Source of the DNA: Selenomonadaceae bacterium UBA2897
Lineage (GTDB): Bacteria > Bacillota > Negativicutes > Selenomonadales > Selenomonadaceae
Direction: 5' to 3'
Length of the DNA: 27,518 bases
NCBI GenBank assembly: GCA_002350105.1
Contig: DEDT01000007.1
Coordinates: 12,326 to 39,843, forward strand
The notes under the pieces were generated by a model. The model was not told the DNA's origin. It saw nothing but the letters and a program-made list of their open reading frames with translations, and did no database searches. The stretch's first letter is position 1. Each line of letters begins with the position of its first letter. A program made the position numbers and the translations under genes. Shown here piece by piece: positions 1 to 9,200 of this stretch.

Positions 1-249
1 GAAGTCACCTCGTTGGTCTCGAATGGCCCATCCGTCCAGACGAAGCGTGGGCTGCATGAAGGCTCGACGCTGCAGGAGGTGCAGGCTGCCTATGGTACGG
101 ATTACTATTCCAGCCAGCCCTATCAGAACCTTATGCTGTATGAGTACAAGTTCCAAACCCTGAACGGTGAGAATGGCCTGCTGCGTTTTGCCATGAATCA
201 GTCGGATAACCGGGTGAACTATATCAGTGTCCGCGTGCTGAGGGAGTGA
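1..249 (+). CDS. C-terminal fragment of uncharacterised envelope protein (5' end outside window)
   Basis: An open frame runs from the first base to a TGA at 247-249, so the start lies upstream. The 82 visible residues include a segment reading RGLHEGSTLQEVQAAYG, followed by short beta-strand-like stretches. That Gly-Ser-Thr-x-x-x-Val pattern resembles the helix-turn found in BamE/SmpA-like small envelope domains, but the similarity is weak and I do not name a family. The next gene starts only 3 bases after the stop and its ribosome binding site lies inside this frame, so the two are co-transcribed. The operon context (zinc-ribbon, single-pass membrane proteins) suggests this is the outer domain of a similar protein; that is inference. 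Confidence 0.7.
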   Translation, partial: EVTSLVSNGPSVQTKRGLHEGSTLQEVQAAYGTDYYSSQPYQNLMLYEYKFQTLNGENGLLRFAMNQSDNRVNYISVRVLRE

Positions 250-252
250 TCG

Positions 253-1167
253 ATGATGTCAGAAGAGAAAAATACAGCTGAGTCTCCAGAGAATCAGCAA
301 GCGGCACCAACGCCAGCTCCAGCAGAACAGCAGCCGGCATCGGTTGCTCCCCCGGTAACTCCAATTCCGCCGGTTCAGTCAGGAGCGTGGATTTGTTCGC
401 GCTGCGGACAGGGAGGCAATACGGGCAGGTTTTGCGTGAGTTGCGGTCAACCACGGGACGGCGCACCGCAGTTCATGCAGCAGCCACAGCCCATGCAGAC
501 CGGTGTACAGCGGCCGCAGCCACGGATCCTGCCGCGGCGACCCAATGTCCAGCGTATGCAGGGGCCTCAGCCGAACTACGGTGTTCCGGCACCGAGCAGG
601 GGCACCAATCAGATGATGCCCCTGCTCGTGGGCGTAATCGTGCTGCTCGTGGCGGCTTTGGGCTTCTTTGCCTGGCGGGAGTTCTCGCCAGCGCCGACAT
701 CCAGCGGCCATTACGAGAGCCTGGCAAAACAGGATCAGGACAAGCCGGCGGATACGGGTGCAAAGGAACAGACACAGCAGCAGGCTCCGCAGCCTCAGAC
801 GCAGCAGCAGGTTCCGCAGCAGCCGCAGGCTGATGTGCAGGGGGCGACAGCGGCGCTGTGCACATACTACGAGGATATCGGCAATCACCGCATGCGCGAT
901 GCATATAGCAAGCTATCCAGTGATATGCAGAATCAGATGGGTACGTACGAGACGTTCTCCAACAGTTATCATACGACGGTATCCAATCAGGTCAGCAAGG
1001 TTTCCATCGTGGAGGTGCCAGATGCGCAGCACGTTGTCCTCAGCTATACGCTGACTTCGCGGGACAACATCAATGGTTCGCTGAAGACGCAGGTTTTCCA
1101 TGGCCGGGCGACGCTCTCCAGTCAGACGGGCAGCTGGCACATCGTGGATATGAAAGTGACCAAATAA
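253..1167 (+). CDS. zinc-ribbon, single-pass membrane protein with extracytoplasmic C-terminal domain
   Basis: This 304-residue protein has four visible parts. An acidic Pro/Ala/Gln-rich N-terminus is followed by a zinc ribbon with cysteines at 48, 51, 61 and 64 (two CxxC pairs). A Pro/Gln linker leads to one membrane helix at about 123-140. After a Gln/Pro tether comes a C-terminal domain of about 105 residues (from about 198), whose alternation of helices and strands resembles NTF2-like folds. The predicted topology is ribbon in the cytoplasm and the C-terminal domain outside. Start is ATG 253 or ATG 256; the AGGGAG at 241-246 fits either. It lies between the preceding fragment and a GH3 glycosidase in one operon. 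Its function is unknown; a role in envelope sensing or assembly is inference. Confidence 0.85.
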   Translation: MMSEEKNTAESPENQQAAPTPAPAEQQPASVAPPVTPIPPVQSGAWICSRCGQGGNTGRFCVSCGQPRDGAPQFMQQPQPMQTGVQRPQPRILPRRPNVQRMQGPQPNYGVPAPSRGTNQMMPLLVGVIVLLVAALGFFAWREFSPAPTSSGHYESLAKQDQDKPADTGAKEQTQQQAPQPQTQQQVPQQPQADVQGATAALCTYYEDIGNHRMRDAYSKLSSDMQNQMGTYETFSNSYHTTVSNQVSKVSIVEVPDAQHVVLSYTLTSRDNINGSLKTQVFHGRATLSSQTGSWHIVDMKVTK

Positions 1168-1185
1168 AGGAAGACGGGACTTATC

Positions 1186-2376
1186 TTGAATTGGCAGAAA
1201 CATAAATTACTCACGGCAGCTTTGGCTGTCGTTGTCGGCGTCTCACTGGGGGCGGTGTTATATGGTGTCAGCCATCTGCTGCGCGGACATCAGGCGGCGC
1301 AGCAGACGGGCAGCCCGGCTGCTGGCAGCGGCTCGCAGGCGGAGCGGACGATCGATGAGCAGGTCGATCAGCTCATGGCGGGGATGAAGACGACGGAAAA
1401 GGTGGGTCAGCTCGTGATGATCGGCATCCACGGCACAGACGTGACGGAGGACAGTCTCTACATGCTGCACCAGTTCCATTACGGCGGCGTCATCCTCTTT
1501 GACCGCAATCTGGAATCGCAGGATCAGATCCGTGAGCTTACGCAGCATCTGCAGGCACAGGCAGAGGAAAAAGCCCCGCTCTTCATCGCTATCGACCAGG
1601 AAGGCGGCGACGTGGCGCGCGGCAAAGGCATTCTCGAGGTGCCGCCATCGCAGCTGGAAGTCGGCAGGAGTGGCAAGCCTGAACGGGCGGAGGAGCTGGC
1701 GCAGCAGACGGGCACGCAGCTGCATGATCTGGGCATTAACGTGAATTTTGCCCCCGTGACCGATGTCGGCTCGCCCGACCGTCGCTCCTTCAGCAAGGAT
1801 CCGCAGCAGGTAAAGGCCTTCGTGCAGGCGGCGGGTCGCGGCTACGCCCGGGCGCACGAAATCTACGCGCTGAAGCACTTCCCCGGCATCGGGCGGGGCC
1901 GCGTGGATTCACATCAGGAAATTTCTTCCATCGAGGCTTCACGTGAGCAGCTCCAGCAGAGCGATCTGGTGCCGTTCCAGGCGATGATCCAGCAGGATAA
2001 GGGTGAGGGGGATTTCTTTGTCCTTGTCTCGCATTTGCGCTATCCGGCGCTGGATGCGGAGCATCCGGCCAGTCAGTCTAAGGCCATCATGACAGACCTG
2101 CTGCGGCAGCAGCTGGGCTTCCAAGGCATCATCATCACGGATGATATGGAGATGGGGGCCGTGGCGAAGCACGGTAGTTACCGCGATATGGGCGTGAAAG
2201 CCATCCTCGCTGGTGCGGACATGGTCATGATGTGCCATGAATACCAGCACGAGCAGGATATCTACATGGGGATTCTCGATGCGGTGAATGACGGCACGAT
2301 CAGCGAGGAACGGCTCAATGCATCCGTACGGCGGATTCTCAGGGCCAAGCTCCTGCATTTGCAGCCGCAGACCTGA
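1186..2376 (+). CDS. nagZ: membrane-anchored glycoside hydrolase family 3, beta-N-acetylhexosaminidase (NagZ-like)
   Basis: The protein has 396 residues with a TTG start preceded by AAAGGAAG. An N-terminal hydrophobic stretch (about 8-32) is a signal anchor, followed by a Gly/Ser/Gln linker and a GH3 N-terminal domain. Family hallmarks are AIDQEGG, KHFPG at 230-234, the Asp-Ser-His dyad motif at 241-243 (acid/base in Gram-positive NagZ) and TDDMEMG around 318-323 with the nucleophile Asp. Family knowledge: these enzymes remove terminal N-acetylglucosamine from muropeptides during peptidoglycan recycling. The anchor puts this one in the periplasm, like Bacillus NagZ and unlike the cytoplasmic enterobacterial enzyme. 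The usual second GH3 domain is absent. It sits 18 bases after the upstream zinc-ribbon gene. The family call is firm; the exact substrate is inferred. Confidence 0.92.
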   Translation: MNWQKHKLLTAALAVVVGVSLGAVLYGVSHLLRGHQAAQQTGSPAAGSGSQAERTIDEQVDQLMAGMKTTEKVGQLVMIGIHGTDVTEDSLYMLHQFHYGGVILFDRNLESQDQIRELTQHLQAQAEEKAPLFIAIDQEGGDVARGKGILEVPPSQLEVGRSGKPERAEELAQQTGTQLHDLGINVNFAPVTDVGSPDRRSFSKDPQQVKAFVQAAGRGYARAHEIYALKHFPGIGRGRVDSHQEISSIEASREQLQQSDLVPFQAMIQQDKGEGDFFVLVSHLRYPALDAEHPASQSKAIMTDLLRQQLGFQGIIITDDMEMGAVAKHGSYRDMGVKAILAGADMVMMCHEYQHEQDIYMGILDAVNDGTISEERLNASVRRILRAKLLHLQPQT

Positions 2377-2421
2377 GGGGGCCCGCAGGTTGGTGAGAGA
2401 TAAAGCCAGGGAGGTTTTTTT

Positions 2422-3693
2422 ATGGCAGAGGAGACGACGTGGCACTGCAGCTGCGGCACGGAGAATGAAGGAAAATTTTGCACGAATTGCGGCAAGCCGC
2501 GGCCGGGGAGTGAGGAAGCTGCTCCGGTGGGGCACGATAGTGTAACGGATGATACGCTGTCGATGCCGCCGGTTCAGCCACCGGAACTAGCGATGGATCA
2601 GACGCAGATGATGCCGCCGGTGCAGCCGCTGAACGAGCAGCCGTTGCCGCCGCAGCCACCGATGCAGCAGCCACCACGGCCGATGATGCAGCCATCGCAG
2701 CAACAGAATAACAACAATATGATCAAAATCCTCGTAGGCGTCCTGATTGCTTTGCTCGTGGCGGGTATCGGGTTTTTCGCCTACGTCAATACGGCCGAGG
2801 ACCGCTACGTGGCCAAGTGCCAGGAGGGGCAGCAGGTCGTAGCGGATGTGCAGAGCCTGATGCAGGAGGTCAAGGGCCTGTCTGGCGACCCGGATGCCGA
2901 TGAAACCAAGGACTTCCTCGACCGCATGGATAAGGGCAGCAAGAATCTGGATAAGCTGGCCAATGATTTGCGCTCTACGCGTACTGGCAGCAAGTATCAG
3001 GCGGCGAACCAGCGGCTGGTTGACTCCCTTGACCGCGAGAAAGCGATTCTGGACAATGCCCATAAGGTTGTCAAAGAACCGCTGGGGAAGGATACCGCAG
3101 GGGCAATCAAGCAGGTGCGGCAGGACGTACAGGAACTCACGAATGGGGCAGCGGATATCGCCATTGAGGGAACGGATTTCCCCACGGCTTTTCAGCTGTC
3201 AGACCTCGGCGATAATCTTCAGGGATACGTACAGAAGAAAGTTGCGCTTGACCAGAAGAAGGCCGAGGAAGAGGCGCGTAAGCGCGCCGAGGCTCAGCGC
3301 GCGAAACAGCAGGCCATCCTCCAGCGCGAGAATAGTCATAACCAGGATATCATGAACACGTCGACAGATGTGGAGTGGCTGGCCACGAGTGTTACCCGGG
3401 TCAGTGGTGGTCGCATGAATTTGACAGGCTTTTTCTACAATGGCACGGGTGATCCGGTAATCAGGGTAGACAGCATGGTCTTGCATATCACGTTGTATAA
3501 AGATGGCAATCAGATTTACGAGAGTGACTTTAATTTCAATGGTACGCTTTATGCGGGCCGTATGTCGCCGCATAGCCGCCAGTCTGGCAGCAGCGATCTC
3601 TTTGTTACGGATTCCAGCGGCAATATTCCGCAGGACTTTGACGAATATAGGGTCACATCCGGAGGGGTCCATTGGACCTATACGTATCGTTGA
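2422..3693 (+). CDS. zinc-ribbon, single-pass membrane protein with coiled-coil outer region
   Basis: The protein has 423 residues; ATG 2422 follows GGGAGG with a T-rich spacer. An N-terminal zinc ribbon uses Cys 9, 11, 20 and 23 (CxC...CxxC, with a one-residue first knuckle). A Pro/Gln/Met-rich linker leads to one membrane helix at about 100-122. The outer part starts with a charged helical region containing VQSLMQEVKGL and a run of Lys/Glu/Ala/Arg residues near 275-300, probably coiled coil. It ends in a beta-rich domain of about 110 residues with FFYNGTGDPVI and HSRQSGSSDLF, of the kind seen in FxLYD-like extracellular domains. It shares the ribbon-linker-helix layout with its neighbours, so the operon looks built from duplicated membrane tethers carrying different outer domains. 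No function is recognised. Confidence 0.85.
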   Translation: MAEETTWHCSCGTENEGKFCTNCGKPRPGSEEAAPVGHDSVTDDTLSMPPVQPPELAMDQTQMMPPVQPLNEQPLPPQPPMQQPPRPMMQPSQQQNNNNMIKILVGVLIALLVAGIGFFAYVNTAEDRYVAKCQEGQQVVADVQSLMQEVKGLSGDPDADETKDFLDRMDKGSKNLDKLANDLRSTRTGSKYQAANQRLVDSLDREKAILDNAHKVVKEPLGKDTAGAIKQVRQDVQELTNGAADIAIEGTDFPTAFQLSDLGDNLQGYVQKKVALDQKKAEEEARKRAEAQRAKQQAILQRENSHNQDIMNTSTDVEWLATSVTRVSGGRMNLTGFFYNGTGDPVIRVDSMVLHITLYKDGNQIYESDFNFNGTLYAGRMSPHSRQSGSSDLFVTDSSGNIPQDFDEYRVTSGGVHWTYTYR

Positions 3694-3723
3694 TTCCTGG
3701 CAAAAACAAGGAGGGGAATGTTT

Positions 3724-4428
3724 ATGGCAAATCATTTTTGCCCGCATTGCGGGGCACAATTACCGGCAGGGGCGGCATTCTGCGGTTCTTGCGGCGCTTC
3801 CTTGCAACCACAGCAGCCGCCGCAGCAGCAGGCGACGCAGCAGAATGCTTATGGCAAGCCGGCCCAGAATGTCGATCAGCCGCTTTTCCAGATCAATGAA
3901 CAGCGGGTGCAGCAGGAAGTCGGCAAGATGGAGGATGAGCTGCGCGATGCCGGCCGGCAGGTCAATCAGCAGCTGAAGGACTGGCATGTCGATGAGCACG
4001 CCCGCCAGGCGGAGCAGGAAGCTCAGGCGATGGTGGGGCAGGCACAGCAGTATATGCGGCAGAGTGAGGGCGGCAACTGGCTCGTGCAGAACTTCTTTCA
4101 TACGGAGGGGCGTCTCAACCGCCTGGCGTATTTTGTACAGTGGTTGAAGCTGACAGGAATTGCTTTGCTGGCCTGCCTGGTGCTGGGCGGCATAGGTGCT
4201 GTAATCAGCGATAGTTTGGGCGAGGGCATTGCCGTCCTGATCTATATACCCTATTTCGTCGGTACGGTTATGCTGGGCATACGGCGCTGCCATGACCTGG
4301 ATAAGAGCGGCTGGTTGTATCTGCTGACCTTTGTACCAGGAATCAATGTTATTTTCGGCTTCTATCTGCTCCTGGTCCAGGGCTCGGTGGGACCGAATCA
4401 GTATGGTCCGGATCCGCTGATGCACTGA
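3724..4428 (+). CDS. zinc-ribbon plus DUF805 inner-membrane protein
   Basis: The protein has 234 residues from ATG 3724. An earlier in-frame ATG (3718) is only 3 bases from the AAGGAGGGG ribosome binding site, whereas 3724 has 9-base spacing. A zinc ribbon at the N-terminus has Cys 6, 9, 20 and 23. A Gln-rich amphipathic helical stretch (about 55-120) follows, then a DUF805 domain (about 129-234) with several membrane helices. The DUF805 hallmarks are LNRLAYF at its start, RRCHDLDKSGW in the middle and GPNQYGPDP at the end. DUF805 proteins are inner-membrane proteins of unknown biochemical role. This is the last gene before a strong terminator and closes the zinc-ribbon operon. Confidence 0.9.
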   Translation: MANHFCPHCGAQLPAGAAFCGSCGASLQPQQPPQQQATQQNAYGKPAQNVDQPLFQINEQRVQQEVGKMEDELRDAGRQVNQQLKDWHVDEHARQAEQEAQAMVGQAQQYMRQSEGGNWLVQNFFHTEGRLNRLAYFVQWLKLTGIALLACLVLGGIGAVISDSLGEGIAVLIYIPYFVGTVMLGIRRCHDLDKSGWLYLLTFVPGINVIFGFYLLLVQGSVGPNQYGPDPLMH

Positions 4429-4450
4429 GCACGCCCTGAATTTGCTTTGA

Positions 4451-4486
4451 AGGCTGTCCTGCCGCTTGGTGAGGGACAGCCTTTTT
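4451..4486 (+). terminator. intrinsic terminator of zinc-ribbon operon
   Basis: A 9-bp perfect stem (AGGCTGTCC / GGACAGCCT) is followed by a T run, 23 bases after the DUF805 stop. Confidence 0.9.
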
Positions 4487-4506
4487 GCTTGCCGTAAAGG
4501 TATACA

Positions 4507-4534
4507 TTGACAAGATGGCAGAATATGTTAAAAT
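4507..4534 (+). promoter_or_regulatory. sigma-70-type promoter of marR-RND operon
   Basis: TTGACA at 4507-4512 and TAAAAT at 4529-4534 are separated by 16 bp. The predicted start is near 4541, inside the adjacent palindrome. Confidence 0.85.
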
Positions 4535-4537
4535 TAA

Positions 4538-4552
4538 GTTGATAGCATCAAC
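4538..4552 (+). promoter_or_regulatory. probable MarR operator
   Basis: A perfect inverted repeat, GTTGAT-AGC-ATCAAC, lies just after the -10 box and spans the predicted transcription start. Read as GTTGA-N5-TCAAC it has the same form as the site I recall for MexR, a MarR-family repressor of an RND operon in Pseudomonas. Binding here would block initiation, so autoregulation by the next gene is the simplest reading. Confidence 0.75.
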
Positions 4553-4634
4553 CACATTAAAAGAAAAGAAGATTCTTAGGATACAAAAACGACTGGGCTG
4601 ATGATGGGTTTTGAGGAGTAAAAGGGTGATTCAA

Positions 4635-5150
4635 ATGGATGATGATTACGTAAACATTGGCCGTTGGTTTTCGATTTTGCATCGGCGCTCGCAGTTATTT
4701 GTGGTGGAGGCCTGTCAGGACCTGCACCTGACGTATTCCGAGTATGTGATGCTCATCCGTCTCTATGACAGCGAGGGTGCCAAGCAGGACGACCTGGCGA
4801 ATATGCTCTTTCTCGATAAGGCCGTGGTGACGCGCACGATGAATCTGCTGGAGGAAAAGGGGCTCGTGGTGCGCAAGCGCGATACGCGTGACCGCCGCGT
4901 GCGCCGCGTCTTCCTCACGGATTACGGGCGGCAGCAGCATAACTATCTGCGCAACACGATTCAGCGATGGGTGGACTATCTCGCGCAGGATATGGAACCA
5001 CAGCAAGTGAAGACCATTATCCATGGCTTCCACTTGCTGGCGGAGCGGGCCTCGCAGGTGGACTTGCATGAACTGGCACGCGATATCCCCAAGGGGGAGG
5101 AGAAAAGCGGCCTGGTAGAGCGGGAAGGAGTATATGACCGTGGCGAGTAA
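4635..5150 (+). CDS. MarR-family transcriptional regulator
   Basis: The protein has 171 residues from ATG 4635, 6 bases after AAGGGTG. An upstream in-frame TTG at 4611 has no well-placed ribosome binding site. The winged helix-turn-helix has recognition region KQDDLANMLFLDKAVVTRTMNLLEEKG (about 50-76) and wing RDTRDRRVRRVFLTDYG (about 82-98), with the Asp-x-Arg wing typical of MarR. Flanking N- and C-terminal helices would form the dimer interface. The 3' end overlaps the adaptor gene by 17 bases, so the regulator and pump are translated from one message. Likely role: ligand-relieved repressor of its own efflux operon through the 4538-4552 palindrome. The inducer is unknown. Confidence 0.92.
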   Translation: MDDDYVNIGRWFSILHRRSQLFVVEACQDLHLTYSEYVMLIRLYDSEGAKQDDLANMLFLDKAVVTRTMNLLEEKGLVVRKRDTRDRRVRRVFLTDYGRQQHNYLRNTIQRWVDYLAQDMEPQQVKTIIHGFHLLAERASQVDLHELARDIPKGEEKSGLVEREGVYDRGE

Positions 5151-6225
5151 AGGACAACAGCTGCTGGCCGTGCTCTGTGCCGCGCTTCTGGTGCTGGGGG
5201 CTGCCGGCTGCGGCAGCAAGGAGGCGGCTCCCGAGAAAGCACCGCTGGTGAAGACGCAGCAGGCCGGCGGCAATGCGGGTGCCGTGGAAGGCGTTTATGC
5301 AGGCACGGTCAAGGGACGCTATGAGACGAATATGGCCTTTCAGGTTGGCGGGCAGATCATTTCGCGCAACGTACAGGCGGGCAGCCTCGTGCACGCGGGC
5401 GACACGCTCATGGTCATCGATGCGCGCGACGTCGTGCAGCAGGCCAATCAGGGTGAGGCAGCTGTGGGGCAGGCGCGCGCCCAGCTGGAGCTCGCGCAGA
5501 AGAACCTCGCGCGTTATACGGAGCTCTATAATGAGAGCGCTGTGGCCGCTTCTGTGCTCGACCAGTATCAGACGAATTACGACGCCGCCTTTGCCAGCTA
5601 CCAGAATGCGCTGGCACAGGCGGCCAAAGGCCACAATGCCGTCGGTTATACGAACCTCACGGCTGGTGCTGACGGCGTAATCACGGCCGTACAGGCCGAG
5701 GAGGGACAGGTCGTGGCCGCGGGCCAGACCGTGCTCACCCTCGTGCAGACGGGTGAGCTGGAAGTGGAAATCAATGTACCTGAGAACCGCGTGGCCGAGC
5801 TGCAGGAGGGCACGCCCGTGCGCGTGTCCTTCTGGGCCCTGCATACCGATGCCGAGGGTACAGTGCGCGAGATTGCGCCCATGGCCGATCCGGCGGCCCG
5901 CACGTACCGCGTGCGCGTCTCCATCCCTCAGCCGCCTGCGGGCATGGAGCTTGGCATGACGGCGTCGGTGGCGCTGGCTCAGTCGGATACGGATGATGCG
6001 GCGGCCTCGGTGCTGCCGCTGGCCGCTATCTACCAGACGGGCGATACGCCGCAGGTCTGGGTGGTCACGGATGATGATACGGTCACGCTGAAGGATGTGA
6101 CTGTCGAGGAATTCAACGGTGATCAGGTCATCGTGCACGGCCTGCAGCCGACGGATCTCGTGGTGACGGCCGGCGTGCACAAGCTGCGCGATGGACAGCA
6201 GGTCCGGACGGAGGCGGATGACTGA
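5134..6225 (+). CDS. RND efflux periplasmic adaptor (membrane fusion) lipoprotein
   Basis: The protein has 363 residues from ATG 5134, though AAGGAG is only 3 bases upstream of it; GTG 5140, two codons later, has better spacing and may be the true start. A lipoprotein signal peptide ends at Cys26 (LGAAGC). The adaptor parts follow in order: barrel-sandwich/lipoyl half with TNMAFQVGGQIISRNVQAGSLVHAGDTLMVID, a short helical hairpin rich in Ala/Gln/Glu, the second lipoyl half with GVITAVQAEEGQVV, the beta-barrel domain and the membrane-proximal domain. It bridges the inner-membrane pump and an outer-membrane channel. It overlaps the MarR gene upstream and abuts the pump gene (TGATG). No TolC-like channel gene lies in this window, so the channel must be encoded elsewhere. 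Confidence 0.93.
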   Translation: MTVASKGQQLLAVLCAALLVLGAAGCGSKEAAPEKAPLVKTQQAGGNAGAVEGVYAGTVKGRYETNMAFQVGGQIISRNVQAGSLVHAGDTLMVIDARDVVQQANQGEAAVGQARAQLELAQKNLARYTELYNESAVAASVLDQYQTNYDAAFASYQNALAQAAKGHNAVGYTNLTAGADGVITAVQAEEGQVVAAGQTVLTLVQTGELEVEINVPENRVAELQEGTPVRVSFWALHTDAEGTVREIAPMADPAARTYRVRVSIPQPPAGMELGMTASVALAQSDTDDAAASVLPLAAIYQTGDTPQVWVVTDDDTVTLKDVTVEEFNGDQVIVHGLQPTDLVVTAGVHKLRDGQQVRTEADD

Positions 6226-9200
6226 TGCGCAATCTTACCGAAGTCTCGCTGAGGAACAAGGGCCTCGTCTGGTACTTCATCATCGTTGTCTTCCTCGCGG
6301 GTATTTTTTGCTATTTCAAGCTGGGCCGCATGGAGGATCCGCAGTTCACCGTGCGCCAGATGGTGGTCTCAGTGGCCTGGCCGGGCGCGACGGCGGCGCA
6401 GGTCGAGGAGCAGGTCACGGACAAGCTGGAGAAGAAAATCCAGGATACGCCGGGCCTCGATTACGTGACGAGCCAGTCGCGGCCGGGACAGGCGGTCATC
6501 TACGTCAATCTGCGGCAGGATCTGCCGAAGTCGCAGATTCGTCCGACCTGGCGCGATGTGCGTAACTTCTGCGAAGATATCAAAAAGGACCTGCCGGATG
6601 GTACAGTGGGGCCCTTCTACAACGATCGCTTCGACGATGTTTACGGCTCGATTTATGCCATTACAGGCGATGGTTACAGCTATGAGGAAATGCGTGAGCG
6701 GGCCGAGAAAATCCGCCGCATGATCCTCGATGTCAAGAGCGTGCAGAAGGTCGAGCTGCTCGGCGTGCAGCCGGAGAAGGTCTACGTCGAGGTCGAGCAG
6801 GCGAAGCTGGCTTCGCTGGGCATCAGCCCGCAGGTCATCGCCAATGCGCTGAAGACGCAGAATGAAATGACGCCATCGGGGAGTGTGGAAACGCAATCTG
6901 ATGACGTTTACCTGCGCGTGACGGGCATTTTCGATGATGTCGACGCCATCCGCGAAACGCCCATCAACGCGAACGGCCACATCTTCCGTCTCGGCGATAT
7001 CGCGAAGGTGGAGCGGCGTACGCAGGACCCGCCAGAGCCCAAGATGTTCTATAACGGCGAGCCGGCCGTGGGCATCGCGGTATCCATGGAAAAGGGCGGC
7101 AATATCCTGCAGCTGGGGCAGGATCTGCACGCGCTCACAACGAAAGTGCAGCAGGAAATGCCGCTGGGCCTCGAGATTCATCGGGTCTCGGATCAGCCGA
7201 GCGTCGTCGACAACTCGATTCATGATTTCGTGAAGACATTGCTGGAGGCTGTGGTCATTGTACTGGCCGTGAGCTTCCTGTCGCTGGGCTTCCGCACAGG
7301 CCTCGTGGTTGCGGGCTGCATCCCGCTCGTGCTTACGGGCGTCTTCGTCGCGATGTACCTTTTGGGCATCGATCTGCACAAGGTCTCGCTGGGCTCGCTG
7401 ATCATCGCGCTGGGGCTGCTCGTCGACGATGCGATCATCGCGGTCGAGATGATGAGCGTGAAGCTCGAGATGGGACTCAACCGCTTCGACGCGGCCTGCT
7501 ATGCGTTCCGCGCTACGGCGAAACCCATGCTCACGGGCACGCTCATCACCTGCTCGGGCTTCATCCCCGTGGCCTTCGCGAACGGCATGGCCAGTGAGTT
7601 CTGCCAGGCCTTGTTCCCGGTCATCAGCATCGCGCTGCTGCTCTCATGGATTGTCTCCGTCATGGTGGCGCCGCTCTACGGCACGTACCTTATCAAAGTG
7701 GAGGTCAAGCGTGACGACAGCGGCAAGATTGATCCGTACCAGAGCAAATTCTATGTCTGGTTCCGTGCGGTGCTGAACTGGTTCCTCATGCATCGGCGCA
7801 TCGTAATCGCAGGTACGGTGGTGCTTTTTGCCCTGTCCCTGTTTATGATGAAATTTATCAAGCAGGAGTTCTTTCCGCCCTCCCTGCGCCCGGAAATCAT
7901 CGTGGAGATGCGGCTGCCGGAGGGCTCGTCGCTGGAGGCTACGCAGGCCGAGGCTGACCGCATGGCCACTTTCCTGCAGCAGCATGAGGGCGAAATCGAC
8001 AACTACTCCTATTACGTCGGTGAGGGCGCACCGCGTTTCGTGCTGACGACGGAGCCGGTGCTGCCCCAGAATAACTACGCCCAGTTCGTCGTTGTGGCGA
8101 AGGAGGCGGACAAGCGCGATGCCCTGACGCAATCCATTCGCGAGGAGCTCGCCGAGGCATTCCCGAATGTGCGCAGCAACATCAAATTCATCCAGACGGG
8201 CCCGCCGGCAGACTATCCGCTCATGTTGCGCGTGTCCGGCTACGACAAAGATAAGGTGCGCGACCTCGCCAATGAGGTCGCTGACCAGATTGCGGCGGAT
8301 AGCAACGTCTACGACGTGAATCTTGACTGGAACGAAAAGAGCAAGGTCGTACACCTCGAGCTCGATCAGGACAAGCTGCGCAGCCTCGGCGTCTCCAGCC
8401 AGGCTGTAGCGCAGACGCTCTACACCGAGGTGACGGGTGCGCAGGCCGCGCAGTTCTACACGGGCGATCGCACGATCGACATCGACCTGCGTCTCGTGCC
8501 GGAGGATCGCGAGGATCTCTCGCAGCTGCAGAACCTGCCAATCTATCTCGGCAAGGCTGGCTATGTGCCGCTGCAGCAGATCGCGAAGATTTCGTATCAG
8601 GCGGAGGAAGGGCTCATCAAGCGCCGCGACCTCAAGCCGACGATTACCGTGCGCGCCAATATCAAGTCCGGCACGGCCAACGACGCAACGCAGAAGGCCT
8701 ATGACGCCACGGCGCAGCTGCGCCAGTCCCTGCCTATGGGCTATGGCATCGAGCCCGACGGCTCACTGGAGGACAGCAACGAATCCATGGGTTACCTCAT
8801 GGTGCCCATCCCCGCCATGGTGCTCATCATTATGACATTGCTCATGTTCCAGCTGCGCAGCGCAAAGCAGATGGTACTCACGCTGCTCACGGCGCCTTTG
8901 GGACTCATCGGCGTGGCCTGGGGCATGCTGCTCACGGATAAAGCCATGGGTTTCGTGGCCATTCTCGGCGTACTCGCGCTCTTCGGCATGATTATCCGCA
9001 ACTCCGTCATTCTCATCGACCAGATTCAGAAGCATTTGGCTGAAGGAGAACAGCCCTGGGATGCCATCGTCGATTCGGCAGTCCTGCGCTTTCGCCCCAT
9101 CATGCTCACGGCGGCTGCGGCCATCCTTGGCATGGTGCCGCTGATGCCGAGCACCTTCTGGGGGCCGATGGCCGTGGCCATCGCGAGCGGCTTGCTCGTA

